A stretch of 64,000 bases of DNA, taken from NCBI GenBank assembly GCA_026873275.1, contig JANTUC010000009.1, positions 1,302,001-1,366,000 on the forward strand, in the 5' to 3' direction. A program made the position numbers and the translations under genes. The notes under the pieces were generated by a model. It did no database searches. It was not told the origin of the DNA and worked only from the letters and a program-made list of their open reading frames with translations. Each line of letters opens with the position of its first letter. Position 1 is the first letter of the stretch. Source of the DNA: Pseudopithomyces maydicus (lineage: Eukaryota > Ascomycota > Dothideomycetes > Pleosporales > Didymosphaeriaceae). This document shows positions 23,634 through 36,355 of the stretch, one piece after another.

Positions 23634-24932
23634 AATATCAGAATCTTCGCACGATTGGGGCATGGATGTTCCAATGGTTAACTCTTCATTGCCCATTTCG
23701 AGGTTGACGAGTGTACAAAACCTTCCCTCACTCCACGAACATTTGCATTCACTGGCTGCACAAGCAACATTGCTTCGACAATTGATACAAGAGAAGTGAA
23801 AAAGGTTAGTTGGAATGGGTGGCTTTCTTCATTTGGCGTGATTTCTTGGTTTTTGGCTTCAGGCGCTGTTTCCAGAATAGCTGGCTCTGCGTCTTCGATA
23901 TTCACGCATCACAGCGATTCCGGCGTTGATACCTGGCGTTCCCGGTTATACCTTCTTCATTTTACCATGGCGGTCAGGCAACGGGCCTTGAAAAAGTACG
24001 AGATGATGAGCATATCAAGATTCAAAATCACGACGACACGAGATGAGGCGAACAAGTACCCTTTTCTGTTTCCCCTTTTGTACAAAATCTGGCCATCCAT
24101 GGCATTGATCGCCACCCTTTTCTTTCTCTTCAAATTCCATGTAGCGACTCGGAACGGATGTGTGTGTTCACCCCCACACATCCGACCATCTACTCTTGGA
24201 TTCTGTTTTCATGTTTGCACGGTTCGGCGATCTTTGAGCGCAAGTCAGATTCTCGATGACATATTGCGTAGATAGCACCGAGGTCTCGGTGAAGAATGGA
24301 ATCATTCGTCCAAGCTATATTTGCGTTGGCTGCATCAGTGTTCAAATGTAGGTAGAGCTACACAGAGATGTCGGAGTTGTGCCCATTGTCCTAGCATCAT
24401 GCAATTCGCGACGAACTTCCGCGGACCCGCTTTCCTAGAGCCTTATTGTGACGCGGCGGCTGCAGGAGAGGCTGAACCATGTCAATTGTTTGGTCACGCA
24501 GCCGCACTACGCAAGTACCGATCTACCGTTCAAAGATGGTGGCGTATTGCGATCGGGAATAAGAACACATTTACTAATCTTGGCTCCTAGTCAGCGTTTC
24601 TCCAGCTCTAACTAGATGCGCGCTTCGGCGTAACCGGTAACGGCTCGCTCCTTCGACATGTCCGAGCAGGACGCCCCTCTACAGGGGCCGTAGTCTAACG
24701 TTTATAATCCGTTGGACGCCCTTGTAGTGTTAGCTCCGCTGTGCGGTGAAAGTCAGCTTTTTCTCTTCGGTCATATTCCTTTCCTAGGTGGACGCTTTCC
24801 ATGGTCAATTTCAATCAGCGGAGTAATTGACAGCGTTTATTCCGGTCTGAAGCGGTGCAGATTTTGGATTCTGCGTCTTAGATCAGGCAATTCCGTTTAT
24901 AGGATTTGCATCTCTACAAGATCCGACCGAGC
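23634..24932. other. intergenic, nothing supported
   Basis: About 1.3 kb between two genes in tandem. Open frames near 23800-24270 and 24320-24590 show no family-like sequence or plausible splice partners. I see no RNA gene. Confidence 0.5.
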
Positions 24933-26537
24933 ATGGACCGTGCAGAGGGTTCTCTGGCGGTTGAGAAAACGTCCGAATCGGCCTGGGACGACAAGACGGT
25001 CGCGCAATCAGCGTCGTCAAACGCGTCGGTGCACAGCGTCCAGCAGCCAGCGCAGCATGATCAGATCGACGAGAAAGAGCTACAGACGACGGAGCATGGT
25101 CAGACTGTTGGTGAAGAGCAAGCAAATGAGGTCGTGGGAGAGAAGCTAGAGCCGTCAAAAAGTCGACCGAGCATCAACAATGCCGCAGCGATACCGAATG
25201 GAGGACTCACAGCGTGGTTGCAAGTGCTCGGGGGTTCTTCTTATTTTTTAATAGTTGGTACGTTGCCAGGCCCCGGACCCTGTCCGCACCGCGACCCAAT
25301 GATGGTCTTGTGTCACGTTGCCTGCTTTACCCAAATCAGACTACGTAGCACACCTTTAGCATATAGCAGTACACTATCTTCGTCAGCTTTTACTAACTGG
25401 TCATCTAGGGGAATCATAAATACTTTCGGGTCGTACCAAGCCTACTACGAAACCAATCTTCTCACCAGCTCCGACCCTTCCGCGATATCATGGATCGGCT
25501 CTATTCAAGCCTTCCTTCTCATGGTCATAGGCATGCTTACAGGTCCTTTATACGATCGAGGCCACTTCCGCTTGCTACTCATCGGTGGCTCCTTACTCCT
25601 GGTCCTTGGGCAAATGATGCTGTCGCTATGCACGCAATATTACCAGGTTCTCCTGGCGCAGGCCATCTGCATAGGATTTGGCTGCGGGTGTCTATTCATC
25701 CCATCGGTTGCTATTTTATCTACCTATTTTACGACCAAGGTTGCAACAGCGATGGGTATTGCTGCGAGCGGCAGCTCCCTTGGAGGAGTGATTTACCCAA
25801 TCGTATTCCACAAGCTATTACCGCAGATAGGATTCGCCTGGACGACACGCGTCATCGGATTTATCATCCTAGGAACAATGTTGATTCCGAATCTGGTCAT
25901 GCGTGTGCGCGTACTGCCCGCGAAATCGCGCTCGCTCTTCGATTTCCCTGTCTTCAAGGTTCCGGCGTACGCCCTCATGGCCTTCGGTTTCTTTATCGGA
26001 TTCATGGGTCTATACATGCCTTTCTTCTACGCACAGGTATACGCTCTCACCAACCACATCACAGATGACAATCTTGGTTTCTACCTCCTTGCTATCATGA
26101 ACAGTACCTCCGTTTTTGGACGTATCATACCGAACTATCTCGCGGATAAGCTCGGTCCGTACAACATCATTATTCCGTGTACGCTAATGTCCGGCGTGCT
26201 TTGCTTCTGCTTCATCTCGGCGAAATCAGCGCCAGGCATCATCGCGCTAATGTCGTTCTACGGGTTCTTCAGCGGGACATTTGTCAGTCTACCACCCACG
26301 ATCATCGTTCACCTGAGCTTGAACGAGAGAGGAAAGATCGGTACTAGAATGGGTCAAAGCTTTGGCATTGTGGCGGTAGGAATTTTGATCGGCACACCGA
26401 TCGGAGGCGCAATATTAAACCGGAGTGGGTTTTGGGCGGTGTGGGTATATGGAGGCATAATGTTGTTGGCAAGCACAGTAATATTATTCGCCTCGAGGGT
26501 GTGCCATAAGGGGTGGAGCTTGAGTGTAAAGGCTTGA
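24933..26537 (+). CDS. MFS monocarboxylate-type transporter, frameshifted
   Basis: A monocarboxylate porter-like membrane protein (fungal MCH/MCT group). Exon 1 is 24933-25257 and exon 2 is 25409-26537. The intron 25258-25408 has a GTACGT donor, a perfect TACTAAC branch site (25391-25397) and a TAG acceptor 9 bp later. An acidic cytoplasmic N-terminus of about 85 residues precedes the first helix. Read as given, exon 1 runs out of phase in the first helix. Adding one G to the run of five at 25230-25234 gives GGFFLFFNSW joined across the intron to GIINTFGSYQAYYE, the family's first-helix motif, and a total of 484 aa. The ATG at 24933 is preferred; the frame upstream has no ATG. The substrate is unknown. 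The break is most likely an assembly error. Confidence 0.87.
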   Translation: MDRAEGSLAVEKTSESAWDDKTVAQSASSNASVHSVQQPAQHDQIDEKELQTTEHGQTVGEEQANEVVGEKLEPSKSRPSINNAAAIPNGGLTAWLQVLGGSSYFLIVGTLPGPGPCPHRDPMMVLCHVACFTQIRLRSTPLAYSSTLSSSAFTNWSSRGIINTFGSYQAYYETNLLTSSDPSAISWIGSIQAFLLMVIGMLTGPLYDRGHFRLLLIGGSLLLVLGQMMLSLCTQYYQVLLAQAICIGFGCGCLFIPSVAILSTYFTTKVATAMGIAASGSSLGGVIYPIVFHKLLPQIGFAWTTRVIGFIILGTMLIPNLVMRVRVLPAKSRSLFDFPVFKVPAYALMAFGFFIGFMGLYMPFFYAQVYALTNHITDDNLGFYLLAIMNSTSVFGRIIPNYLADKLGPYNIIIPCTLMSGVLCFCFISAKSAPGIIALMSFYGFFSGTFVSLPPTIIVHLSLNERGKIGTRMGQSFGIVAVGILIGTPIGGAILNRSGFWAVWVYGGIMLLASTVILFASRVCHKGWSLSVKA

Positions 26538-27297
26538 GCGCCAGGCGCAAAAAAAAAGAACATACGTCTCCAGGTGAGCGGTACAGAAGCATAGCATTGG
26601 ATTTAACGAATTGACAAAAAGCATCGCATTTCATGGAGCTCGTGCTTAGAGCGTGTAGGCTTAACGGTTTCAATCAGCATAAAGGAAATGAATGTACGAC
26701 TATTCGAGCTTCGAGTGGAAACTTAACGCATACTGGGGGAAGAGGAAAATGCTTCAAGTCGCATTTGTTGATAGATAAGACAAAATATAAATCTTGAGTT
26801 CTCTGTGCTTCATAGCCACTCTATGCAGTTAGGATTGCGTTGTATTGTGTCCCCCATCGTCATGGCTTCAATGAACTGACACTCCCTTTTCTATCTACTG
26901 TTCAAAGCTGACCCACGGTTTCCATAATGATCAGCTTTTCTATCAATATCGTGTATTACATCTCAACAAAGCGATCTTAGCTATGGGACGATTGGGGACA
27001 TCTCTTGGAAACAAATCAGCACTATGTTCTAAGCAATTGCACCCGAAGTACAAGCAATATCAAGAGATGGCAAGCTGGCACTCAAATCGACTGCAAGAAG
27101 ATCCAATCATCACTAATTATGAGTTACACAAGAGTTGTTGCTTTGAACCCTCGTTTACCCCCGAAGGACATCATACACTTCGCAAAGTTTCTGGAAACTC
27201 TGGTACGATTTCTAAGAAATTTTCGTGTATGCTAAATAGCACAAGGGGTTAAAATTGGGTTGTTGAATATCATTGGGTATATTTTAGTCAGCACAAA
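26538..27297. other. convergent 3' flanks
   Basis: Untranslated flanks of the transporter and nse1. An 89-codon frame at 26983-27252 lacks any recognisable feature and is not annotated. Confidence 0.55.
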
Positions 27298-28391
27298 TTA
27301 CTCATAACCATCCTCATCTGCTTCATCCTCTTCATCCTGCGGTTGCATGATCGAGCTGCGTCCCACCGCGCTACTCCTGCCTTGAATATAGTCTGCCTTC
27401 TCTCCAACATATGTGCTTCCTGTCCACTCTGATTTGCATTTTGGACATCTTATTCCACTGCCTTTTTGGCCTCCAAAGAATCGATTTGCGCACCGAGCAT
27501 GCCATCGCACGCCGCAATCTCTGTTGTCGCAACGCAGGCCAATCGTAACGATATCCTGGCATCCCTCACAATCTCGTATCCTTATAACTGGTTCAGTTTC
27601 ATACTCGTCTTCTGCTGGTTGTTCGTTATACGTTTCTTTTAGATAGTTGCGGAGCTCTAAGAGTCCTCGCGGAGCAAGCGAGTAGTAGGATTTCTGAGAC
27701 CGCTGGAAGAAGCCTTGTGAAACCAAAGTCTGTAGAACTCGGTCGCAATCGGTAGGACTTATGCTTTTGACGTTTGCCTCGGCTTGTGTCGACCCTTCAT
27801 CGCCCTCTAGTTGTGTCGCTGCCTGGCTTTGTCGGTTACGCGGCGGCGCTCTGGCCAGCTGCGTGGCTTTCATCTCCTTCACGGCCATAACTTCCCGGCT
27901 CCTTGAATTATTCTCCTCAAACATAGTGTCCAATAGGCGCTTAACGTAAGCGATTTCGTCTGGCGTGAAAGAGGTCGCAAGCTGGGTGAAGTTATCGGAC
28001 GCTGTATTGACCAGTGCAAACGTTCGCTCGCCTGTCATCTGGTCGCGAGCGGAGCGGATTCCGAAATCGAAAGAAGCAATTTTAGCGTTCGTATTCTGTA
28101 TCAGCGAATTTATCGTGGCATCGGTGATGTCGCCTTCCAGTCGCGGGCGATCAGGTTCTGGGACGAGAAAAGTCAACTTCTAACGACCGATCATGCAGCG
28201 AGCAGGTTACAACAGAATCCAAATTACCACGTACCTTGTGCTTGTAGTATAGAAGCGATGACCGGCTTCAACGTGTCGATTGTAAAGACTGAGTTGGCGA
28301 AGAAGGCCTGTAAGAAGGCGCGGTGGGCATCATCATAAACCGGTTCTTCTGGGCTCTGGGCGCGATGTTCGTTCGCGTACCGTCGCGACAT
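27298..28391 (-). CDS. nse1: SMC5-SMC6 complex subunit Nse1
   Basis: Nse1 pairs with Nse3 and Nse4 in the nuclear SMC5/6 DNA-repair complex and carries a variant RING domain with ubiquitin-ligase activity. Exon 1 is 28235-28391, the intron is 28158-28234 (GTACGT/CAG, 77 bp) and exon 2 is 27298-28157, giving 338 aa. The N-terminal helical domain starts DDAHRAFLQAFFANSVFTID, and winged-helix segments follow (DCDRVLQTLVSQGFF). The C-terminal zinc-binding module reads C-x2-C...C-x4-C...H-x2-C...C-x2-C (CEGC, CDNRDC, WHARC, CPKC). The tail is acidic. I chose the CCCAG acceptor over nearer AGs because only it keeps the phase. Confidence 0.9.
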
Positions 28392-30442
28392 GGTAGTCCT
28401 ACGATGTGGTACAATGTAAACTAAGTGACTAATGGGGTGAGTGTCGGTTGTGCCCAGTCCGTTACGCGGGGAAGCTGGGAATCGAGACAGAACGCGCCTA
28501 GGTGTTCGGGCAAGCGCGAAGCCACGTGATGGCGCGTGCTCCACCCCTCCATGAACTTTTGATCAACGCAAGACTACATGCTTGGGGAAGCTGTGAAGTC
28601 TCGCAGCCAGATACAATCATATTCTATGTTCAGGATGAATTCCCTGATCAATATGCGGTATTAATTATGATCGGTACAATAAATCCTGACCAAGTGCTTG
28701 GATCTACTTTGGTACGAATGACCCAGGAGCGAAATTTTACTCTACCACCTCGATGATTGCACGCATCATCTATAAGATTTATCGATATTCGAAGCCCAAG
28801 GAGGGCGACGGGGATGTGGATACAAAAGTACCAAGGAGGAGGCGTAAATGTTCAACGTCAACGCTTGTAGCCAATGTGGCAAAATCGTGCTGGACTGTGT
28901 CCATTCACTTGCCTCTACAAGGCTCTGATGATTTGCCTCGTGGCGCCACCGCATCACAATCAGTAGAAAATAGAAGGAAACCCGAAATTGGCCGAAACAT
29001 GTCCTTGTCGACACGAAATCATCAAGGTACAAGAAGGTACTTGGGGACCCATGACTAGCTCACGAGGATGCTACAGACAGCATCCGCTGACAAGCAGGTG
29101 GGTAGCATGGAAATTCAAAATGGAACATGCACGCCACAGGACGGGAGAAAATTGCCGTGGACTAAATGCCATGTATGCAGGGGTAGCCGCCTTGGTTGTA
29201 TCCCACAGAACAAATAGCTCGCGTGTACACTATGGCGCACTATGGGCCGGGCCTCGTGTCCATTGGGTCGGGCAGCAAATCCAGCCACGACAACACGATG
29301 AAATTGCGGTGAGGGATGCGCTAGAGGCTCTCGAGGTGATTACATTGTTGCATGTTGAAGCTCGTGGCCGCGGGGCATCGGCGTCTAAAGGAGGCGGCTG
29401 CTCCGCCCAAGCTCTCTGGCGCATTTCCCGCAGTGAAACTGGTGGCGGATAGGCTGCAGATCGAGGGTCCAGGCGGACATGCAACGTGGGGCATTGGCTC
29501 CGCCGGGCAGTATCAACACCTGGACGCTACGAAGCGAAACAGGATGGACTATGGTCTGTTTCTGACAGCGGTCAGCTGGCCGAGTTTCGGATGGGCTGGG
29601 GTGGGATAAGAAGAGAAAAACCGGGTGTCTTCCAGCGAAGGCTCCACGGCCCAAGCTGGCTGGACTAGCAAGCTCTTCCGCATCTGCAGCCCAGGCGTAG
29701 CTTGTTTTTTTCTGTAGGGTTGGGTCGTGCTGTACATGGTTGGGTAGATTGCGGTAGGCGAATGGCACCTGACAGGCACACGGGCGTCAGATAAGTTGGT
29801 CTGGCCAGCCAAGCAAACGATGACGGCGATGAATTGGCCCGGAGCGACGATCCTCATCGACTCCCCAAAGGCAGGATTTTCGATCCTTCTCTCATATTCC
29901 GATCCGCCCGCACTCTTCTTCGGTGCACTGAGCATTCCGCCCTCGTCGCAGTGCTAATCCAACGCTCCGCTCCGCTCGAGGGCTGTTTCTGTTCGTTTTC
30001 TTGGTTCCCCTGTTCAGGGACGCTCGAGTCCCTGCAGGCCGCCGAAGCGAGGCGTTTTGACGACATCGACCCTCCCCCGACCCAACTGAGTAGCCACCTG
30101 GGGTTCAGAAGACAGCCCGCGACACGCCCACGACTGCCGCTGTGCGCTGCGCCTTCACGCTTGCCCGCAGGCTCCAGACGAGGCCCATTCGTGACCGACC
30201 CAGCGTGCCAGAAAAGGCTGTGGCTCAGACCCTTTCAGCGTGTGGATGACAAACGCAGCGCGCTACGTCATCATCGCACGCTTCTTTGAACAACCTAACC
30301 ACCCGTCTGTCTCTGGCACATTCGCCGCGACTCGTACGCCACCACGCCTCTGCATTTCATGATCCTACCTCCTATCCGATTTCCCTTGTAGCTCGCCCGG
30401 CCCCGCTGCCGCTCATCGCACCCCGTGGAAGCCCCGCCTACC
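28392..30442. other. divergent upstream region, no gene supported
   Basis: About 2 kb between nse1 (-) and the phosphatase (+). The last 600 bp are CT/GC-rich and look like the leader of the phosphatase gene. Open frames up to about 150 codons on both strands overlap each other and show no domain. Confidence 0.5.
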
Positions 30443-33215
30443 ATGTCCACGCCCGCCCTCTCCCCTCGGGTGCGCGAGACGTCACATTCAACCACCCGTT
30501 CCTCGCGCCCGACGCCCATGCCGCGCCCTAGCGCTGCACGAAGTCCTGTAAAGTCCACCCCGCTCACCAATCGACGCATGAATGGGCTTAAGACCCCCGC
30601 CATCGACCTTGGCCACGGACCCAAAACCCCCAGTCCCAATTACTTCGGCCTCTCTGTCGATGCAAACTCGGAGAAGGATGTCTTTGCATCCAGCGCCGCC
30701 CAGCACATCCGGGGGAACTGGAGCCCACCGTCTTCCAACGTGCGGTCTACCGCCGCCGCGTCACCTCGCGTCATTCCCGTGGACCAGAACCCCGAGTTCG
30801 AGCAATTCCGACGCCAATCCGAAAACAACAGAGGGTTCGCCCTGGGAAGCTTCAACTTCACATCAACGCCGGGCTCCATGCCACCGCCCAGTGGCTCGGT
30901 GTTTGGCTCCATGAGAGCCCCGCCATCGCCGCAATCCATGACCATGCCGACCACCACACAAGGCCAATCCGAGGAAAAGTGCGACGATGGAGGGGAAGTT
31001 GAACCGAAGCCGCGCTCACCAAAGCGTCTTCTTTCCACCGAATCGTCCATTGTCTACGACCGCCCGCGGCGAAATTCCCCGGCGAGTTTTCTTGACCAGG
31101 AGGGCTACGGACGTACCGATGAGCTCGCTCAGTTCGCTGAAGTCAGAAATCCCCGCCCATCTCTGCCTATTGGAAACTCTACACACAAGCTGTCGTTGTC
31201 TACACACCGTGCAGAGACCCTGCCAACACAAGTCGATGACGTTAAAACTGACGGCCCCTCCATGGTAACGCCTCAATATGTCATCAACATCTTGGAGTCT
31301 GCGGTGGATGAGGTTCTACTGCTTGACCTCCGTGTCTCTACACAGTATTCAAGATCACGGATTCAAGGTGCTCTCAGTCTGTGCATTCCGACCACGCTGC
31401 TGAAGCGCGCGTCCTTCAATGTGCAGAAATTAGCCGAAACCTTCAAAGACGACGAGGATAGGGAGAAGTTTGAGCAGTGGCGCAGTAGTAAGCACATTAT
31501 AGTGTATGACGCCAGTTCTTCGCAAATGAAGGACGCTGCGACCTGCATCAACACCCTCAAGAAATTTTCATCCGAAGGCTGGACTGGAAGTTCTTACATA
31601 ATCCGAGGTGGCTTCCAGGAATTTTCCTCGAAATTCCCTAACTGGATATCTAAGCCTTCGACCCAAACACTGAGCTCCCCCACGTCTTCTGCAGGTAGTG
31701 ACAATGGACTTCCATCCGTGGCCCCTGTTATCGGAGGATGCCCCATGCCAGCAACCCAAAACGCCGCGAATCCGTTTTTTGGCAACATCCGACAGAACAT
31801 GGATTTGATCGGTGGCGTGGGCCAAATGCCTGTCAAACATCCAGCAGGAATGACACATTCAATGGAAGAAGAATTGCCAGCTTGGTTACAGCGTGCGGCA
31901 GATGATACCGACAATGGTAAACGTGTCTCTGACAAGTTTTTGCATATCGAAAAACGCGAGCAGAAGCGAATGCAAAAAGCTCTGTCTGGGCAAGTGTTTT
32001 ACGGGACTCCAACCTCTGGCCCTGAGAGCGTGCAGCAATCCGTTACGCTAGCAGGCATAGAGAAGGGCTCCAAGAATCGCTATAACAGTATTTGGCCTTA
32101 TGAACATTCCCGGGTCAAGCTGCAAGGAATCAGTCCAGGCGGCTGCGACTATGTTAACGCAAATCACATCAAACCATCCTTCTCAAACAAGCGGTACATT
32201 GCTACGCAGGGCCCACTTCCAGCAACCTTCAACGTAAGCTTCTCCATCCATGTATCCATTAATCAAAACTGACATCAAACAGGACTTCTGGAATGTTGTG
32301 TGGCAACAAGATGTCCGCGTCATCGTCATGCTCACAGCTGAGCAGGAAGGTGGTCAACTCAAGGCTCACAACTACTGGTCAAGCAAGCAATATGGTCATC
32401 TACACCTGAACGCTCTAGGAGAACGCAGGGCCTCCCTTGAGCCATCCAAAATACACAGACACCGCGAACAATCACAATCACAGAGGCCATCGCTAGGCCA
32501 ACGCCGGTCTACGACTGCAAATCCGCCCCAAAAGCCCAACTACTTCCCTACAGAAACGAACACCGCGCCTAGCTCTGAGCAACCTTACGTGATGGTCCGC
32601 AAGTTCACGCTATCCAACGACGATGAGCCGTTTGAACGCATGCGCGAGATCACCCAGCTGCAGTATTCGCACTGGCCTGACTTTGGCGCCCCAGCGCATC
32701 CTACCCATTTGCTCGGCTTGATCGAGCAATGCGACGCTGTCTGCCGACAAGTGAATGGCGGCTCGCCTTCGCGCCCTGACCCACCCAACAGTCGCCCTAT
32801 CCTCGTTCACTGCTCGGCAGGCTGCGGCCGCACTGGCACCTTCTGCACTGTTGATTCCGTCATCGACATGATCAAACGCCAGAGGCAGATGCGCAATGCT
32901 CGAGGTTCCACGCCTATGGATGTCGATGCCTCGTCGCCAATCCGGCAAGGCAGAGACGACAGTCGGGCGATGAGCATGTCGATGAGCATGGATGAGATGA
33001 GCATGTCGCGCCGTTCGTCGAGCTCGGAGAGTGAGCAAGAGGGCGATGCGCTAGCGGGCGATTGGGTTAACAAGGAGGATGTGGATTTGATCGAGAAGAC
33101 GGTGGAGGACTTCCGGTTGCAGCGACTGAGCATGGTGCAGAGCTTGAGGCAGTTTGTGCTGTGCTACGAGAGTGTGTTGGAGTATCTGGCTGAGCAGTAT
33201 CCAAAATCTGCGTAG
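30443..33215 (+). CDS. rhodanese-PTP dual-domain tyrosine phosphatase (Pyp1/Pyp2-like)
   Basis: A protein-tyrosine phosphatase of the group that dephosphorylates stress MAP kinases (fission yeast Pyp1/Pyp2). Exon 1 is 30443-32233, the intron is 32234-32282 (GTAAGC/CAG, 49 bp) and exon 2 is 32283-33215, giving 907 aa. The first 270 residues are disordered. A rhodanese/Cdc25-like domain covers about residues 280-405 (EVLLLDLRVSTQYSRSRIQGA, then HIIVYDASS). The PTP domain starts near 540: KNRYNSIWPYEHSRVKL, CDYVNANHI, YIATQGPL, the WPD loop HWPDFGAP and the P-loop HCSAGCGRTGTFC. Past the P-loop is a roughly 80-residue Ser/Met-rich insert before the closing helices. Another insert, at about residues 650-705, separates the WPD region from the core. 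All catalytic residues are present. Confidence 0.92.
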
Positions 33216-34222
33216 TCCGGATGAAGCCAGTGATCTAGAAGAGTGAGGTGCAAAGCGTGGAGCATTTTTGTATTCCTTTACCGGTTGTGTTCTTGTGGCA
33301 TTTTACCTGGAGTATACGTCGAGTGATCGGTTTAGCATGTCATGTCCCTTATGTCATTGGGAGGCGTTCTCACATTCGTGTTTCGGCTAGACTATAGCAT
33401 ACGATAGGGTTTGGAGCGATGGTGTTTGGGACAGTGGTGTGGACATAGTGTTCAATGCATCAAGACCGTTTGTTTGACTTGTTCGCCTGGAAGTATTTGG
33501 GGAGATTGTGCTATCGATTTCCCCTATTTTTACTCTTGTGATGATAATAACCTCATCCTCACTGCGTATGTACCGCAGGCGATGCAACATTTTCCCACCA
33601 TCCGACTCGAAACTATCGCTTCCACGCTCTGTGTAAAGGTGTTTCGCAATCAAATAGTATATCAATATATCATAATTAAGCTTTCCACGCACACCCCCAT
33701 ATGCACACATGCGCAAGCGCCTTCCTCCGTATTCCACACATCCCACAATTGGCAAGTACGAACGGCAAGCGGCAAAGCCGACCATCTCCTCGCCCATGTT
33801 CTGCCTGATCCGCCCCGTGTTTCCGAAACAAGTGCATATATAGAATGGAAATGTCCGGCGGCACGCTATGCTTACACGATAAGCAACGCACCATCATCGT
33901 GGGTCCTTCAGGATCCCCAAAACACAACACGGCGGGCGTAATTCGTTCCAGGTGCTGGGGGTTAGGCGCCACCGGGTTCTGACACCCATCCATCATCCAT
34001 CCTGAGGTAACATGCGAGCGGGTTCAGGCGAAGGGCTCCAGACACCAACCAAGTCGATTCGATTCGCCGCTAATAATACAAATCGTCGTCCCATTCGTGA
34101 TTACATATATTACGACATGTCCGTGACAGCAAGCTGCCTCCCCACACACATACATACTCCGATGCATAACATCATGCCAGAAACGGGAAAAAGCCATACC
34201 CAATGCGTCGAATCGTCTAGAT
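33216..34222. other. convergent 3' flanks
   Basis: About 1 kb between the phosphatase and the following minus-strand gene. No coding sequence with support is seen. Confidence 0.55.
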
Positions 34223-35279
34223 TTATAAGAAATGAGAATAATGCCCTGGCACGCGCAACCGACACTTTTCGCAGTCGTCGCGATACCCCATGCTGAAGCG
34301 CCCTATGCCGGTGAGAGCACCGCTCCGCTTCCGGCCCTTTGGCGTGGCCTGAGGAGGCGGCACTTCCGTGTCCATGCGATCGGAAGCATAGCCAGAGGTC
34401 ACACTCAGACGGGAGAGCTGCGACTGCGTCTGAGCAGTCGGTGTGTCCGGTATGTCTTCGTCCTCTGAAATGGGCGATGGCATGCGCACAGTCCGGTCCT
34501 GGCTTCGTTGCCGCCTATGCGATAATTGCGACTGTCGGTTTGAGGATGCAGAAGGCACGCCGAGGAAGCCGTTGTTCATGGCCAGTCCGCCCGCAAAGCC
34601 GCTATTTGGGTAGCCCAGCCCGTTCATGCCACCTGCGTTCTGGAAGGTCGAGTATATGGGGGTCGGGATGCGGTGCGATATGTCGGGTGCGGATTTCGTC
34701 TGTTCACGATTGCTGAAGAGATCTATGTTGAGCTTCGCAGGTCGGAAGTTGGCAACGAAGGGCGAGTCTGGCGGCTGGCTGGAGAGAATATCGGGCTCGT
34801 CGTCATCCACTTGCATGGCGTAGTCTATATCGCAATGCGGCGACATGGGGGCCTGTGATTCCTCTTGTATGGATGCAGGGGAGTTGGCATCGCTGAATTC
34901 AGATTCGAGGGGGGTCATGACTTCTAGGCCTGGTGTTGTGCGAGGGGGCGAGGGGTTGGCGAGATAAGTAGAGAAGGCGTTTGCGGTTTGCGCATGCTTT
35001 CCCTCCCAGGGCAAAGCTGTTTGGAGGCTCCATGGGCGTGATTTCTGCGTGGTGTTAGCTGTTTGGTTGCTATAATTACCATGGCAATGAAAACACGGCC
35101 AATCCCTCGATATGGTTTTCCATGATATTTGACCATGGCGTCTATCTCCAATGCTAGGCGCAAACATGGACGGTTTGGGGAGCAGTGCTCGGCACACGTA
35201 CCTTGAGGTAGCGGTCGTCCTCGGAATCAGAGTCGTCGTCCCGACGCCGCTTGGTGTTCATGGTGTGGAAGGCCAGCAT
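34223..35279 (-). CDS. fungal protein with C-terminal Cys motif, unknown function
   Basis: Exon 1 is 35202-35279, the intron is 35045-35201 (GTACGT/CAG) and exon 2 is 34223-35044, giving 299 aa. The first exon is very basic then acidic (NTKRRRDDDSDSEDDRYLK), which suits a nuclear localisation signal. The middle is disordered with SP/TP sites. The C-terminus is the best conserved-looking part: FSMGYRDDCEKCRLRVPGHYSHF, with a C-x2-C pair. I do not recognise a named family. A second ATG at 35261 is an equally good start. A 12-bp repeat lies just upstream. The gene diverges from the DAHP synthase gene. Confidence 0.7.
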
Positions 35280-35290
35280 GGAGTTGAGGC

Positions 35291-35338
35291 CGGCGGTGGG
35301 TGCGGCGGTGGGTGCGGCGGTGGGTGCAGTGGTGGGTG
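35291..35338. repeat. 12-bp minisatellite, 4 copies
   Basis: Three exact copies and one variant copy of CGGCGGTGGGTG lie immediately upstream of the minus-strand gene's ATG, so probably in its 5' leader. On the minus strand it would encode Pro-Thr-Ala-Ala repeats if translated, but no ATG opens it. Confidence 0.9.
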
Positions 35339-36355
35339 TGGGGTGGTGGTGCGGGCAGGCGGGCACAGGACTCGGGTTGGAAGCTGGGTATCGATAAAGG
35401 GCAGAAGTCGGGGTGAAGACGAGCTATTGGGGTCGGCCCAAGCGTGCTTTGTGACAGACGGAGGTGTGGTCAGGGGAATTTGGTTTGGTGCTGCCGTTTC
35501 AGAATGACGGTTGCAGGCCGGCTCGGCGGCTTACCAGCGCCACAGCGGGTACGCGGGCTCGCAGCTGGATGGTTGGAGGGTTGAAGGTGGGTGGAGGCAC
35601 TGGAGGGGGTGCAGCAGGTGCAGGAGGTGCGATGCGGTAGTCATCCGGTTGGTGGCCGTGGTGGAGGAGCATGCACCCGTGGACTGTCCATCTTGCACCC
35701 GTCCAGCTGAGGTCTTAATTGCCCTGCTATAGGCAGCCAGGCACCGGCGGCCGCCACATGGCAAGGGGTCCTGGAGGGAGTGGAGAAGAGGGTATGGTGC
35801 GGGTGTTGCGACGGCGACGCCCTGCCGTGTGAGCAGCTCCGGTCCGTCAGTCGCCAGCGGGAGAGTGTGTGCAGTGCAGTTGCAGTGCTCCCCTCTCGCC
35901 ATGCACGCGCACTGCGGTCGCTGCACGGCCGAGGGCGGTGAGGCGGCCACCAGCACCGCCGACCGCCCAACTGCCAGCTAGTGGCAGCCCCCCACCTCCG
36001 AGGCCTCAAATTATTTTGGCCTCGACCGTGACTGTTCGCTCCGCCTGGATTGGCGTCATTCTCTAAATTTTGCCTGGTCTGCAACCCATCTTGCACCCTG
36101 CCCGAGCTCGCCCGCTTACCCTCCAGCTCAATTGAGTACTGTACATCACCCTGTTCGTGTCCCTGTCCCTCCTGTGTCTGCAGCTGCCCCTCGCACCTCT
36201 CCTCTTTGCCCCGCCCCTCATTGGCCTGCTCGCGCGCCCTTCGCCAACATACACGATTGACCGCCTGCCAGCAACACGCATCAGCCCACCAATTGCAGTC
36301 CTGCCTGCACCACCCCTTCTGACTCTGCACCTATAAAGAATTTCCACCGCCCACC
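35339..36355. other. divergent promoter region
   Basis: GC-rich upstream DNA shared by the unknown gene (-) and DAHP synthase (+). Long antisense frames here are composition artefacts. A single TGACTC (36320-36325) resembles the core of the amino-acid-starvation (Gcn4/CpcA) site but is only about 30 bp from the ATG. Confidence 0.5.
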